Shown: positions 35,475 through 44,990 of the stretch, piece after piece | Numbering within the stretch: position 1 is the first letter of the stretch | Layout of the letters: every line of letters begins with the position of its first letter | Origin: Rhodobacteraceae bacterium XHP0102 | GTDB taxonomy: Bacteria; Pseudomonadota; Alphaproteobacteria; Rhodobacterales; Rhodobacteraceae | NCBI GenBank assembly: GCA_025751475.1 | Contig: JAOWLD010000001.1 | Coordinates: 1 to 64,000 of the forward strand | Direction: 5' to 3' | Length of the DNA: 64,000 nucleotides | Program-made: the position numbers and the translations under genes | Notes under the pieces: model-generated | Database searches by the model: none | What the model saw: the letters and a program-made list of their open reading frames with translations, nothing else | Told to the model about the DNA's origin: nothing

Positions 35475-35499
35475 GAAAACTGTTTTCGTTTTTGTTCGC
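35475..35499. promoter_or_regulatory. Candidate GlpR operator between glpR and glpD
   Basis: A perfect inverted repeat GAAAAC-T-GTTTTC (35475-35487) runs into GTTTTTGTTCG, similar to the TTTTCG/TGTTCG-type half-sites of DeoR/GlpR regulators. It lies about 55-80 bp before the glpD start in the only intergenic gap of the module. Confidence 0.45.
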
Positions 35500-35553
35500 T
35501 TGTGGCATAGGGGCCATGTTGGTTCAGGAGTGCCGAAAGGACAAGCGCAGCAT

Positions 35554-37131
35554 ATGAACAGCGAAATTGACGACATTTTCATCATCGGCGGCGGAATCAA
35601 CGGCTGTGGCATTGCCCGTGATGCGGCGGGGCGTGGGCTTAAGGTGCGCTTGGCGGAAATGAATGATCTGGGCTCGGGCACGTCTTCTGCTTCGACCAAA
35701 CTGTTTCATGGCGGTTTGCGCTATTTGGAATATTTTGAATTCCGTTTGGTGCGTGAGGCACTGATAGAGCGCGAGATTTTACTATCGGCCATGCCCCATA
35801 TTGCATGGCCAATGCGCTTTGTGTTGCCCTATCACAAAGAGATGCGCTTCGAGAGCCAAACCCCCGCTTCGCGGCTTTTGGCGCGGGTGATGCCGTGGGT
35901 GGCGGGGCGGCGACCGCGATGGCTCATTCGCCTTGGATTGTTTCTGTATGACCATTTGGGCGGGCGTAAAATCTTGCCTGCGACCTCGGTTCTGGACTTG
36001 CGTGCAACGCCTGAGGGGGCGGCGTTGCAGGATAAATTTTCCATGGCCTATGAATATTCTGATTGCTGGGTGGAGGACAGCCGCCTTGTGGCGCTGAATG
36101 CTCGTGATGCGGCGGCGCGCGGGGCGGTGATCTTGCCCCGTCATAAGGTGGTGTCGGCTGCGCGCGTGGATGGCATTTGGCAGATCAGCACGCAGACCCG
36201 TGATGGTCAAACCCATCACCATCAGGCGCGGATCTTGATCAATGCAGCAGGGCCTTGGGTCAGCGATGTGATTGGCCAAAAGATCGGCCAAAACAGCAAA
36301 GGTGGCGTGCGCCTTGTGCGGGGCAGCCATATTGTGACCAAGCGCCTTTATGACCATGAGAAATGCTATTTCTTTCAAGGTCAGGATGGGCGCATATGTT
36401 TTGCCATTCCCTATGAGCAGGACTTCACGCTGATTGGCACCACTGACCAAGACCACCATGATCCCGATACCCGCCCCGAATGCAGCGCGGAAGAGCGGGA
36501 TTATATGCTGGCCTTCGTGAATAAATATTTCAGCACGGCTGTCACCGCCGAGGATATCGTTTGGTCTTATTCTGGTTTGCGGCCTCTCTATGATGATGGG
36601 GCGCAATCGGCATCTGCCGCCACACGCGATTATACGCTCATCCTTGAGAGCGAGGGGGATGCGCCCTTGCTGAATATTTTTGGGGGAAAAATCACAACCT
36701 ATCGCCGCTTGGCCGAATCTGCGCTTGCGAAGATTGCAGATTTCACCAAGGACGCCAACGCGCCGTGGACGGCAGGTGTGGCCTTGCCTGGGGGTGATTT
36801 TGCGGTGGGTGATGTGGATCGGCTGATTGCGCGCCTGGCGGCGGACTATCCGTTTCTTATGCCCAAATGGGCCACCCGCCTCATTCGCGCCTATGGGCGG
36901 GATGCTTGGACGCTTTTGGGGGATGCCAAAACAGCCGATGATCTGGGCCGCGATTTTGGCGCGACATTGACCGCGTGTGAGATCCAATGGCTCATGAAAC
37001 ATGAATTCGCGCAAACCGCCGAGGATGTGGTCTGGCGGCGCAGCAAACTGGGCTTGCGTCTCGACCCCTCGCAGGTCGCGGCCATTGATGACTGGATGCA
37101 AAGCGCCGCACCGCAGATGGCAGCAGAATAA
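35554..37131 (+). CDS. glpD: Aerobic glycerol-3-phosphate dehydrogenase (525 aa)
   Basis: ATG 35554 was chosen because the FAD-binding motif starts at once (DDIFIIGGGINGCGIARDAAGRGLKVRLAEMNDLGSGTSSAST). Further GlpD motifs: LFHGGLRYLEYFEFRLVREALIER, INAAGPWVSDV, RLVRGSHIVTKRL, IPYEQDFTLIGTTD, YSGLRPLYDD and IFGGKITTYRRLAE. The flavoprotein oxidises glycerol-3-phosphate to dihydroxyacetone phosphate at the inner membrane and feeds electrons to quinone. Its stop codon is 1 bp from the stop of the convergent photolyase gene. Confidence 0.96.
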   Translation: MNSEIDDIFIIGGGINGCGIARDAAGRGLKVRLAEMNDLGSGTSSASTKLFHGGLRYLEYFEFRLVREALIEREILLSAMPHIAWPMRFVLPYHKEMRFESQTPASRLLARVMPWVAGRRPRWLIRLGLFLYDHLGGRKILPATSVLDLRATPEGAALQDKFSMAYEYSDCWVEDSRLVALNARDAAARGAVILPRHKVVSAARVDGIWQISTQTRDGQTHHHQARILINAAGPWVSDVIGQKIGQNSKGGVRLVRGSHIVTKRLYDHEKCYFFQGQDGRICFAIPYEQDFTLIGTTDQDHHDPDTRPECSAEERDYMLAFVNKYFSTAVTAEDIVWSYSGLRPLYDDGAQSASAATRDYTLILESEGDAPLLNIFGGKITTYRRLAESALAKIADFTKDANAPWTAGVALPGGDFAVGDVDRLIARLAADYPFLMPKWATRLIRAYGRDAWTLLGDAKTADDLGRDFGATLTACEIQWLMKHEFAQTAEDVVWRRSKLGLRLDPSQVAAIDDWMQSAAPQMAAE

Positions 37132-37132
37132 G

Positions 37133-38653
37133 CTAATCAAACAGGGACAGTTGTGCGGTTGTCTGCTTGGCGGCCCGCTTTGTCTTGCGGGGGGATTTGC
37201 GGCTGCCATGGCGGGTGAGAACCGCTGCCGCGCCCGCCTTGTGATCTGGCGCGCGGCGCTTTGCCCAAATCTGATCTTTGGCCCATTTGGCGCGTGCGGC
37301 GGGGTCAAAGATCGGTGCGGGATACGTGCGTCCCAAAATTCCATGCGCGTCTGGATGTAACCATGGGCGGTGCAGGGCATCCCCTGACAGGCCCTCAAGT
37401 TCAGGCACCCAACGGCGGATGAACACCCCCTCGGGGTCTTGATCCAACCCTTGCTTGATGGGGTTATACACGCGGATCGTGTTGATGCCTGTTGTGCCAG
37501 ATTGCATTTGCACCTGTGACCAATGAATGCCTGGCTCGTAATCGGTGAACATCCGCGCCAGATGCAGCCCAGTTTCGCGCCAATGGAACCACATATGATA
37601 ACTGGCCACTGCCATGACCATCGCACGCATTCGGAAATTGAGCCACCCTGTGTGGCGCAAGGATCGCATACAGGCGTCAAGGAAGGGCAGGCCCGTTTGC
37701 CCCTCTGTCCAAGCCTCAAACCAAGGGTGTCCCTGCGGGTCATCGCGCAAGCCATCATAGGATGGGTGCATATTCGCCCATTCGATCCGTGGTTCGTCTT
37801 CCAGTTTTTGGATAAAATGACAGTGCCAATAGAGGCGGGATTGAAAGGCGCGCAGTGCGCCGCGCCAGTCTTTGTGGCTCGGCCCTTTGGGTAGGTTCGC
37901 TGCACGCTGTGCGGCGGCTTGTGCCACCTCACGCAGGGAGATTGTGCCGAATGACAGATGCGCAGAGAGGCGGGAGCAGGCCTGTGCACCTGCAAGCGGG
38001 CTGGACATCGCCGCGCGATAAGGCGCGCCGCGCGTGGAGAGGAAACTGTGTAATATCTCATGCGCGGCGTTCGCCCCGCCGTTTTGAATTTGCGTGCCTC
38101 CATCAGGCGCAAGGCCCAAATCGGCGGACTTTGGCAAGTTGAAATCAGGCGCCTCGTAAATCGGTTCCAGATGCGGGGTTGCATGGCAGGGATGCGACAT
38201 CTGTCTGTCCCATTCCCCCGCCCATCCATCGCGCGAGGTCAATTTTCGGATCACTCCGAATTGACGCGGCTGATGCCAAGGCAGACCCTTGGATTTGCAC
38301 CAAGCTGAAACCCGTTTGTCACGGGCATAGGTCCAATCATTCCCCGTTTCTTGATGTGACCAAAGTGCCCCAATGGAGCATTCTTGCGACAGCGCCTCCA
38401 GAACAGCGACAGCCTCCCCTTGGCGGACCAAGAGGGGCTGACCCAAGCCTGCGAGGGTGTCGCGCAGTTCTGTCAGCGATTGACGGAGGAAAATCCAATG
38501 CCGCGCGCTTGCATCTGGTTCAGCCCAAAAAGCAGGCTCGATGATGTAAAGGGGCAAAACAGGCCCGCGCGCTGCCGCAGAAGCGAGGCAGGCGTGATCG
38601 GTGATACGCAAATCGCGTTTGAACCAAACAAGCTGAACGGGCCGTTTCATCAT
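37133..38653 (-). CDS. Cryptochrome/deoxyribodipyrimidine photolyase family protein (506 aa)
   Basis: ATG 38653 (followed by a second ATG at 38650) was chosen because the photolyase N-terminus starts there: QLVWFKRDLRITDHACLASAA. The antenna domain is followed by the FAD-binding helical domain with LSAHLSFGTISLREV, FQSRLYWHCHFIQKLEDEP, LPFLDACMRSLRHTGWLNFRMRAMVMAVAS and W-x-Q-V-Q-M-Q-S-G-T-T-G-I-N. The N-to-I-N-T-I-R-V-Y-N-P ending is typical of the photolyase/cryptochrome family. It probably repairs pyrimidine dimers using blue light, though a photoreceptor role cannot be excluded. A basic Lys/Arg tail ends the protein. Confidence 0.88.
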   Translation of the reverse strand: MMKRPVQLVWFKRDLRITDHACLASAAARGPVLPLYIIEPAFWAEPDASARHWIFLRQSLTELRDTLAGLGQPLLVRQGEAVAVLEALSQECSIGALWSHQETGNDWTYARDKRVSAWCKSKGLPWHQPRQFGVIRKLTSRDGWAGEWDRQMSHPCHATPHLEPIYEAPDFNLPKSADLGLAPDGGTQIQNGGANAAHEILHSFLSTRGAPYRAAMSSPLAGAQACSRLSAHLSFGTISLREVAQAAAQRAANLPKGPSHKDWRGALRAFQSRLYWHCHFIQKLEDEPRIEWANMHPSYDGLRDDPQGHPWFEAWTEGQTGLPFLDACMRSLRHTGWLNFRMRAMVMAVASYHMWFHWRETGLHLARMFTDYEPGIHWSQVQMQSGTTGINTIRVYNPIKQGLDQDPEGVFIRRWVPELEGLSGDALHRPWLHPDAHGILGRTYPAPIFDPAARAKWAKDQIWAKRRAPDHKAGAAAVLTRHGSRKSPRKTKRAAKQTTAQLSLFD

Positions 38654-38758
38654 AATTGGGCAAATTAGGGCGGCTGCACGACTTGTCAGCCATTTGTCCA
38701 GTCGACAGCGCGGCATTTGCGGCCTATGGATATGGTATACCAAATTTTCGTGCCAATC

Positions 38759-39676
38759 ATGCCCACCATCCCAGACCTTCCGCAAAACACGCCCACCCCA
38801 CCCGCACCCCCCAAAACCCCGAGCAACCTGAAAGGGTTGGCTCTGATGGCGGCGGGGTTTTTTCTGTTTGCGGCTGTCGATACGATGGCCAAATTTTTGA
38901 CCGATAGCTTCCATCCCGTGCAGATCGTTTGGACGCGGCAATTGGGGCTGTTGTTTGGGGTTGTCGTTTTGTTGATGTGGCGCGGGCCAGTGATCCTGCG
39001 CACCGCCAAGCCGCGTTTGCAGGTGGTGAGGGGGGCAATTGCGGTGATCTCGGCCACCTGTTTTATCCTAGGGGTCAGTTTTGTACCCTTGGCCGATGCG
39101 GTGGCCGTGACCTTTGTGGCGCCGCTGATCGTGACTGTCTTAGGGGCTGTGATCCTGCGCGAACGGGTAGGGTGGCACCGTTGGGGCGCGATTTCCATCG
39201 GCTTTATCGGCACGTTGATTGTCATCCGCCCTGGGTTGGGGATCGTCCATCCTGCGGTGCTTCTGGTGTTGCTGGCTGCCAGTCTCTTCGCGCTGCGTCA
39301 GGTGCTCTCACGCATGATCGCGCCCTATGACAACACATATACCACGGTGGCTTATACGGCGCTTGTGGGCAGTGCTTTGATCAGCCTGCCGTTGCCCTTT
39401 GTTTGGATTTGGCCCAGTGATCCAACCTCAATCGTTCTAATGATTTCAATCGCCGCCTTGGCGGGGGTAGCGGAATTGATGGTGATCCGTGCGCTTGAAA
39501 TCGCCGAAGCGGTGGTTCTTGCACCCGTTCATTACTCCATGATCCTGTGGTCCGTGATGTATGGCTACCTCGTCTTTGCGCAATTGCCAGACAGTTGGAC
39601 CTTGGCGGGCACAGCCGTGATCGTGGCAACAGGGCTATATACAATGCATCGCGAGCGATTGGCCGCGCGCTCATGA
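38759..39676 (+). CDS. EamA/DMT-family transporter (305 aa)
   Basis: Ten hydrophobic helices in two EamA halves (GLALMAAGFFLFAAVDTMAKFL, then VRGAIAVISATCFILGVSFVPLADAVAVTFVAPLIVTVLGAVIL, and a second half ending AGTAVIVATGLYTMHRERLAAR). A Pro-rich cytoplasmic N-terminus precedes TM1. The start is unsure: 38759, 38732 and 38726 are in-frame ATGs without a clear Shine-Dalgarno. Probably an inner-membrane metabolite exporter; substrate unknown. Divergent from the photolyase gene and convergent with arsJ, overlapping it by 6 bp. Confidence 0.85.
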   Translation: MPTIPDLPQNTPTPPAPPKTPSNLKGLALMAAGFFLFAAVDTMAKFLTDSFHPVQIVWTRQLGLLFGVVVLLMWRGPVILRTAKPRLQVVRGAIAVISATCFILGVSFVPLADAVAVTFVAPLIVTVLGAVILRERVGWHRWGAISIGFIGTLIVIRPGLGIVHPAVLLVLLAASLFALRQVLSRMIAPYDNTYTTVAYTALVGSALISLPLPFVWIWPSDPTSIVLMISIAALAGVAELMVIRALEIAEAVVLAPVHYSMILWSVMYGYLVFAQLPDSWTLAGTAVIVATGLYTMHRERLAARS

Positions 39677-40924
39677 GCGTTGTGGGTCCAGCCGATTGGC
39701 GGCAAGAGCCGACAGAGACAGCAGAACACTGGCCGTGATCAAACAGGCCTCTACGCCGCCTGCCTGATAGGCCAACCCCGAAAGACCCGTGCCAAGCAGC
39801 CTGCCCGCGGCATTTGCCATGTAATAAAAGCCAACGTCTTGGCTGACGCGCTCAGATTTGGAAAAGGCGAGGATCAAATAGGAATGCAGGGCCGAATTGA
39901 CGGCGAATATTCCGCCAAAAGCCAATAGCCCCAAAACCACCGTTGCGGTCAGCCAAGGCGCAGGGGTCGCCGTGGCCCAGACCGTAAGCCCCAACGCAGC
40001 GGGGATAGGGATCAGGGCCAAGGCCCAAAACCGCGCATTGCGGGCCAAGCGCGGCAGATCATTGGCTGAAGCCTTTAGAATTTGCGGCGCCATGGCCTGA
40101 ACCGCGCCGTAAAGAATGATCCAGATTGCCATAAACGTGCCGATCATGAAAAAGGCCGCGCGGCGGCTTTCATCGCTGCCATCCGAGAGCACCGCATAGA
40201 AATAAACGGGAATGCCCACCACGAACCACACATCGCGCGCCCCGAATAAAAACACACGGGCCACGGACAGGCGATTGATATTGATGTCGCGAGAGATGAC
40301 GGATGAGAATTTGGTCGATTTTTTTCCCTTCGGGAGGCCTTCGGGCATGAACAGCAAAACGGCGATCAGGATCAGACCCAGAACGGCGGCCATTCCAATC
40401 AGCGCAGTGTCATAGCCATAAAGCGCCAACAGCGCCGCACCCAAGAGGAACCCCAGACCTTTGACTGCGTTTTTGCTGCCTGTGAGCCAAGACACCCATT
40501 TGAGCAAGCCCGCCCCTTCGGGGGCCAATAGCTTAACCGCTGATTTGGAAGACATCTTGGCCAAATCCTTGGCCACGCCTGAAGCCCCTTGCACGGCCAT
40601 CACGTAAAGGACAGATGCGCCGATAGACCACGCAGGATCAAGGGCGGTCAGGGCCAAAAGCGCCCCCACCTGTAGGATCAGCCCTGCATAGAGCGTGCGG
40701 GTCAGGCCAAAGCGTGCGGCCAGCCAACCTGCAGAAAGATTGGTGATCACCCCTGCAAGCTCATAGAGCAAAAACAGATAGGCCAGTTGAACGGGGCTAA
40801 AGCCGCGTTCGTGGAAGGCCAAAAGAACCAACATCCGCAGCGCACCATCCGAGAGCATGAAGGCCCAATAGGACGCCGTTACGGCTATATAGGCGGGCAG
40901 GGCGGATGGCTTGGGCGTGGTCAT
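39671..40924 (-). CDS. arsJ: Organoarsenical efflux MFS transporter ArsJ (417 aa)
   Basis: Twelve-helix MFS protein with the ArsJ-type N-terminus ([52 protein letters not shown]) and the conserved loop [19 protein letters not shown]. It exports 1-arseno-3-phosphoglycerate, made by the partner GAPDH from arsenate. Its start overlaps the gapdh stop as ATGA (40921-40924), which confirms the pairing known for arsenate resistance in other bacteria. Confidence 0.92.
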   Translation of the reverse strand: MTTPKPSALPAYIAVTASYWAFMLSDGALRMLVLLAFHERGFSPVQLAYLFLLYELAGVITNLSAGWLAARFGLTRTLYAGLILQVGALLALTALDPAWSIGASVLYVMAVQGASGVAKDLAKMSSKSAVKLLAPEGAGLLKWVSWLTGSKNAVKGLGFLLGAALLALYGYDTALIGMAAVLGLILIAVLLFMPEGLPKGKKSTKFSSVISRDININRLSVARVFLFGARDVWFVVGIPVYFYAVLSDGSDESRRAAFFMIGTFMAIWIILYGAVQAMAPQILKASANDLPRLARNARFWALALIPIPAALGLTVWATATPAPWLTATVVLGLLAFGGIFAVNSALHSYLILAFSKSERVSQDVGFYYMANAAGRLLGTGLSGLAYQAGGVEACLITASVLLSLSALAANRLDPQRS

Positions 40925-41919
40925 AGGTTTGCGCCAACCATACGCGCCACATCGATCAGGCGATGGGCATAGCCCATCTCATTGTCATACCATGCATAAA
41001 TTTTGGCCTGCGTGCCGTTGATGACCATGGTTGATGGCCCATCCACGATGGAGGAGCGGGTATCATTGGTATAATCCGCGCTCACCAGAGGGCGCGTTTC
41101 AAAGCCCAGAATGCCCTTCAACGCGCCATCAGCGGCTTTGGCGAAAGCGGCGTTGATCTCCTCCGCCGTGGTTTCGCGGGCCAGTTCAAACACGCAATCG
41201 GTGATCGAGGCATTGAGCAGTGGCACGCGCACGGCGTGTCCGTTCAGCTTGCCCTTTAGTTCGGGATAGATCAGCGTGATCGCCGTGGCGCTGCCCGTGG
41301 TGGTCGGGATCAGCGAGTTCAGCGCAGACCGCGCGCGGCGCAAATCCTTGGCGGGCCTGTCCACGATGGTTTGGGTGTTGGTCACATCATGGATCGTGGT
41401 GATGGAACCGTGCTTGATCCCAAACTCCTCCATCATCACCTTCACCACGGGGGCAAGGCAATTTGTGGTGCAGCTTGCAGCAGTCACGATGTGATGGGTG
41501 GAAGGGTCATAAATATCATGATTTACACCAAAAACGATATTCGCCGTTGGGCCGTCTTTGACGGGGGCGGAGACGACCACCTTTTTCACACCTGCCGCGA
41601 AATAGGGGGCCAAATCAGCCTCGGTTTTGAATTTCCCCGTGCAGTCGATCACCACATCCACGCCGCCAAGCGGTAAGGCCGTGAGGTCTTTTGTGCCGAT
41701 GAAGGGGAGGGTTTGATCGTTGATAACAACCGCATGATCCGTCGCAGAAAAGGCGGCAGGCCAGCGCCCATGCACCGTATCAAATTCCAACAGATGCGCG
41801 TGCATCGCGGCATCACCCACGGCATCATTGATCCAAGCAATATCCGCGCCGCTTTCGATCAAAGGGCGCAAGGCCAATTTGCCGATGCGGCCCAATCCGT
41901 TCAGAGCATAGACGGTCAT
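40921..41919 (-). CDS. ArsJ-associated glyceraldehyde-3-phosphate dehydrogenase (332 aa)
   Basis: GAPDH fold with N-terminal [19 protein letters not shown], the catalytic Cys in [57 protein letters not shown], and the C-terminal [15 protein letters not shown]. The gene lies between arsRC and arsJ, so it is most likely the dedicated enzyme that makes 1-arseno-3-phosphoglycerate from glyceraldehyde-3-phosphate and arsenate, not the glycolytic copy. It starts 4 bp after the arsRC stop. Confidence 0.92.
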   Translation of the reverse strand: MTVYALNGLGRIGKLALRPLIESGADIAWINDAVGDAAMHAHLLEFDTVHGRWPAAFSATDHAVVINDQTLPFIGTKDLTALPLGGVDVVIDCTGKFKTEADLAPYFAAGVKKVVVSAPVKDGPTANIVFGVNHDIYDPSTHHIVTAASCTTNCLAPVVKVMMEEFGIKHGSITTIHDVTNTQTIVDRPAKDLRRARSALNSLIPTTTGSATAITLIYPELKGKLNGHAVRVPLLNASITDCVFELARETTAEEINAAFAKAADGALKGILGFETRPLVSADYTNDTRSSIVDGPSTMVINGTQAKIYAWYDNEMGYAHRLIDVARMVGANL

Positions 41920-41923
41920 GTGT

Positions 41924-42754
41924 TTAATCCTTCAGCGGCAATTCTGCAATTTCATCCACCGCCTTTTGCAGCGCTGCGCGCTCAAGGCTTTCGATGGGAA
42001 GGGCTGTGAAGGCCGCGATCCGATTGCGTAACGCGCCATAGGTTGCTTGGAACACCAATGCCCGCTCGGCCTCCGTGCCCGTGGCCTTAACAGGGTCAGG
42101 CAGACCCCAGTGCCCGCTTACGGGTTGGCCTGCCCATGGGGGGCATTCCTCATTCGCGGCAATGTCGCAGACGGTGAAAACGAAATCCATGTGCGGCGCA
42201 TCCGCAGCCTGATAGAGGCTGATATGTTTGGAGGATAAGGTGCTTGTGTCATGCCCTTTCTCCGCCAGAAGCGAGACGGTCATCGGGTTCAGGTCACTGT
42301 AGGGGCTGATCCCTGCCGAATAGGCATTAAAGCGATCTCCGCCCAATTCGCGCAGCAGCGCCTCGGCCATTATGGAGCGCGCGGAGTTCCCCACGCATAG
42401 GAACAGGACATTGAAGCGATCTTTGGTCATGGTGTTTTCCAATTCTGGGGGGCAAAGAGAGGGCAGGACGACCCGTCCACGACAGCAATCCGCGAAAAGC
42501 ATCGACATCATATCTTGCGCGGCTGGTATCGACACCCGATAGCGCAATGATGTGCCGCTGCGGTTTTGTTCAATCAGCCCCGTGCCATGCAGCGCATTGA
42601 GATAGGCAGACAGGGTTGAGGGTTTGACCCCAAGGGCTGTGCCAATCTCGCCCGCAGCCACCCAATCGGGATAGCGGCGCATGAGCAGCCGATAGATATC
42701 AAGCCGTGGCGCGTGACCTAAGGTTGAAAGCTGTGTGATGAGTGTATTTTCCAT
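41924..42754 (-). CDS. ArsR-ArsC fusion: arsenic-responsive repressor plus arsenate reductase-type domain (276 aa)
   Basis: Residues 1-100 are an ArsR winged HTH ([48 protein letters not shown]) with Cys90, Cys91 and Cys101 in [14 protein letters not shown] as likely arsenite ligands. Residues 113-245 are a low-molecular-weight-phosphatase-type arsenate reductase domain with the loop CVGNSARS (Cys120, Arg126) and a later [10 protein letters not shown] Cys. A short tail follows. There is no stop between the halves; an internal Met109 with GGAAA upstream could also give free ArsC. It heads the operon arsRC-gapdh-arsJ. No ArsB or Acr3 is in the window. Confidence 0.9.
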   Translation of the reverse strand: MENTLITQLSTLGHAPRLDIYRLLMRRYPDWVAAGEIGTALGVKPSTLSAYLNALHGTGLIEQNRSGTSLRYRVSIPAAQDMMSMLFADCCRGRVVLPSLCPPELENTMTKDRFNVLFLCVGNSARSIMAEALLRELGGDRFNAYSAGISPYSDLNPMTVSLLAEKGHDTSTLSSKHISLYQAADAPHMDFVFTVCDIAANEECPPWAGQPVSGHWGLPDPVKATGTEAERALVFQATYGALRNRIAAFTALPIESLERAALQKAVDEIAELPLKD

Positions 42755-42774
42755 ATTTCATGAATAATCGAAAT
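42755..42774. promoter_or_regulatory. Candidate ArsR operator at the ars operon start
   Basis: ATTTC (42755-42759) and GAAAT (42770-42774) form an inverted repeat over a 10-bp spacer, with a TTCATGAA palindrome (42757-42764) on one side. It sits immediately upstream of the start codon of the ars fusion gene, where an autorepressor would bind. Confidence 0.35.
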
Positions 42775-42831
42775 AAAGAGTCGCTCAAAGCCCCAAACCG
42801 CCCTGTCATAAAAAATTCACGGAAAGCTAGA

Positions 42832-43734
42832 CTAGCCTGCCAAATGGCTTTCGCCGCGGGCCTTGGCCAAGGCAATCTGGTGCTGACGTTCGCGGAAGCG
42901 CGCGCGATCTTCATCGCTGTGCTCGTCCATACATTGATGGCAGGAGACGCCTTCTTCGAAATGAGGATGTTTGCGATCTTCCTCAGAAATTGGGCGGCGA
43001 CAGGCGCGGCACAGGCCATAAGGCCCCTGTTTGAGGCCGTGACCGACAGAGACGCGTTCATCAAAGACGAAACACTCGCCCTGCCAAAGGCTGTTTTCCT
43101 GCGGCATTTCCTCAAGATATTTTAGGATGCCACCTTTGAGGTGATACACCTCCTCTACGCCTTGATCTTTGAGGAAGGCGGTGGATTTCTCGCAGCGAAT
43201 GCCGCCTGTGCAGAACATGGCGATCCGCTTATTGTGGAAGCGGTGTTTGTTCTCCTCCCACCATTGTGGAAACTGGCGGAAGCTTTCGGTCTGTGGGTCG
43301 ACAGCGCCTTTGAATGTGCCAATGGCCACTTCGTAATCATTGCGCGTGTCGATCACGGCAACATCGGGGGCCGAGATCAATTCATTCCATTCTTCCGGCG
43401 CAACATAGGTGCCCACGATTTTGAGCGGATCTGTTTCAGGCACGCCCATCGTGACGATCTCGCGCTTCAGGCGCACTTTGAGGCGGCCAAAGGGCATATC
43501 GGTGGCGGTGCTTTCTTTCCATTCAAAAGCGGCACAACCAGGAAGGGCGCGGATATGGGCCAAAACGGCGTCAATTCCTGCGCGGCTGCCTGCGATGGTG
43601 CCGTTGATCCCCTCGCGCGCGAGCAAGAGTGAACCTTTGACCCCCTGCGCTTCGCAAAGCGCAAGCAGGGGCGCACGCAAATCTTCGGGCGCGTCAAATC
43701 GGGTGAAGTGATAAAGGGCAGCAACGATATACAT
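42832..43734 (-). CDS. trhO: tRNA uridine hydroxylase TrhO, rhodanese-domain protein (300 aa)
   Basis: The N-terminal acylphosphatase-like domain ([43 protein letters not shown]) and the central rhodanese domain ([35 protein letters not shown]) carry the active Cys in [18 protein letters not shown]-terminal Cys-rich tail ([19 protein letters not shown]) is typical. The family (formerly UPF0176, YceA) hydroxylates U34 of some tRNAs. Single gene upstream of the ars operon on the same strand. Confidence 0.93.
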   Translation of the reverse strand: MYIVAALYHFTRFDAPEDLRAPLLALCEAQGVKGSLLLAREGINGTIAGSRAGIDAVLAHIRALPGCAAFEWKESTATDMPFGRLKVRLKREIVTMGVPETDPLKIVGTYVAPEEWNELISAPDVAVIDTRNDYEVAIGTFKGAVDPQTESFRQFPQWWEENKHRFHNKRIAMFCTGGIRCEKSTAFLKDQGVEEVYHLKGGILKYLEEMPQENSLWQGECFVFDERVSVGHGLKQGPYGLCRACRRPISEEDRKHPHFEEGVSCHQCMDEHSDEDRARFRERQHQIALAKARGESHLAG

Positions 43735-43828
43735 GGCGGCGATTTACGCCCTTGCCTTGCACAACTCAACCCTTAGGTGATGCGGCACACTGCCCTTTGC
43801 CGCGAAACATCTTTTTCCTAAATGGCGA

Positions 43829-44923
43829 CTATAGATTGGCTTGATAGAGTTTCACCGTTAAACCGCCAAAGGCCACGGGGCGGCTCACCTCTGCCCAAGG
43901 GAGGCCAGTGGATTTCGCCAATCCCTCATCCGCGGTGACCATACCAAATTGCCAGCCGTGAAACCGCTCCTGCATCACCGCGCCAATCGCGCCGTAAAGC
44001 CCAAACAGCAATTTGCGATTGCCAATCCGCGCGCCATAGGGCGGGTTCAGAATGACCAAACCATTTTGCTTTGTCGGTGGTTCAAGCGCACTGAGGGGCT
44101 GGCAGGCAAAGCTGATCCAATCCGCAACGCCTGCCCGTTCGGCATTGGCGCGCGCGCCCGTAATGGCCCCTTGGTCCCGATCGAACCCGTAAAACTGCAC
44201 GGCTTCGGCCTTGCGCGGCGAAAAATTGCGGCGCATCGCGGACCAATCCGCATTTTTAAATCCTGCAAGCTCTTCAAAAGCAAAACTGCGCCCGCGTCCT
44301 GCGGGCAAACGCGCGGCAATCTCGGCAGCCTCAAGCAGAAATGTGCCCGAGCCGCACATGGGATCAACCACAGGGAACTGCCCATGATAGCCGCAGGCGC
44401 GTAGAAACAGGGCGGCCAGTGTTTCCTTCATCGGCGCTTTGCCGATGAATTCCTTGGCCCCGCGTTTGTGCAGGCTTTCGCCAGAGGTATCGAGGCTGAG
44501 TGTGCAAAGATCATCTTCGATGCGCAGTTTTATCACTATCTGCGCCTCAGGGGTGGGCGTGCCGCCAAGGGCCGCGCTGATCGCGCCTTCGATCCGTTCA
44601 GCGGCGGCACGCTGGTGGTAAATTTTGGATTTGCGACTTGTGGCTTCGACCCGCCATGGCCGATCGTTTCGCAAAATGGCGCCCCAATCCAATTTGCGCG
44701 CGCGCTTGTCTAATTGCGCCAGATGCATGGCGCGAAATTCTGCGATGCGGATCAAGACGCGCCCCGCGCCGCGCAGCCAGAGATTGGCGCGCATTGCCTC
44801 TGACAGATCACCTTGGCAGATGACGCCGCCCGCCACGGGGTGCACGCCTGCGAAAGACAGGCTGCGCGCCTCTTCGGCGAGGGTATCCTCCAATCCTGGG
44901 GTGCCTTGCAGGAAAATTTCCAT
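43829..44923 (-). CDS. THUMP-domain class I RNA methyltransferase, RlmL-N-terminal-like (364 aa)
   Basis: N-terminal ferredoxin-like and THUMP region (QGTPGLEDTLAEEARSL, RIEDDLCTLSLDTSGESLHKRG) is followed by the methyltransferase domain: MKETLAALFLRACGYHGQFPVVDPMCGSGTFLLEAAEIAARLPAGRGR, FYGFDRDQGAITGARANAERAG, and the catalytic loop VILNPPYGARIG. It matches the YcbY/RlmL m2G2445 23S rRNA methyltransferase half; the second (RlmK) half is absent. Activity on rRNA is inferred from the family. Confidence 0.88.
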   Translation of the reverse strand: MEIFLQGTPGLEDTLAEEARSLSFAGVHPVAGGVICQGDLSEAMRANLWLRGAGRVLIRIAEFRAMHLAQLDKRARKLDWGAILRNDRPWRVEATSRKSKIYHQRAAAERIEGAISAALGGTPTPEAQIVIKLRIEDDLCTLSLDTSGESLHKRGAKEFIGKAPMKETLAALFLRACGYHGQFPVVDPMCGSGTFLLEAAEIAARLPAGRGRSFAFEELAGFKNADWSAMRRNFSPRKAEAVQFYGFDRDQGAITGARANAERAGVADWISFACQPLSALEPPTKQNGLVILNPPYGARIGNRKLLFGLYGAIGAVMQERFHGWQFGMVTADEGLAKSTGLPWAEVSRPVAFGGLTVKLYQANL

Positions 44924-44990
44924 CGCTCTTGCCTTTATGGCCTATCATTTGCTCTAAACGGCGCGAAACACGCCTGCTTGGAGCCTAGCC

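Noticed and set aside
35782-38229. Minus-strand open frame of 815 codons across glpD and the photolyase gene
   Set aside because: It runs antisense to glpD and out of frame with the photolyase gene, both of which have complete family motifs.
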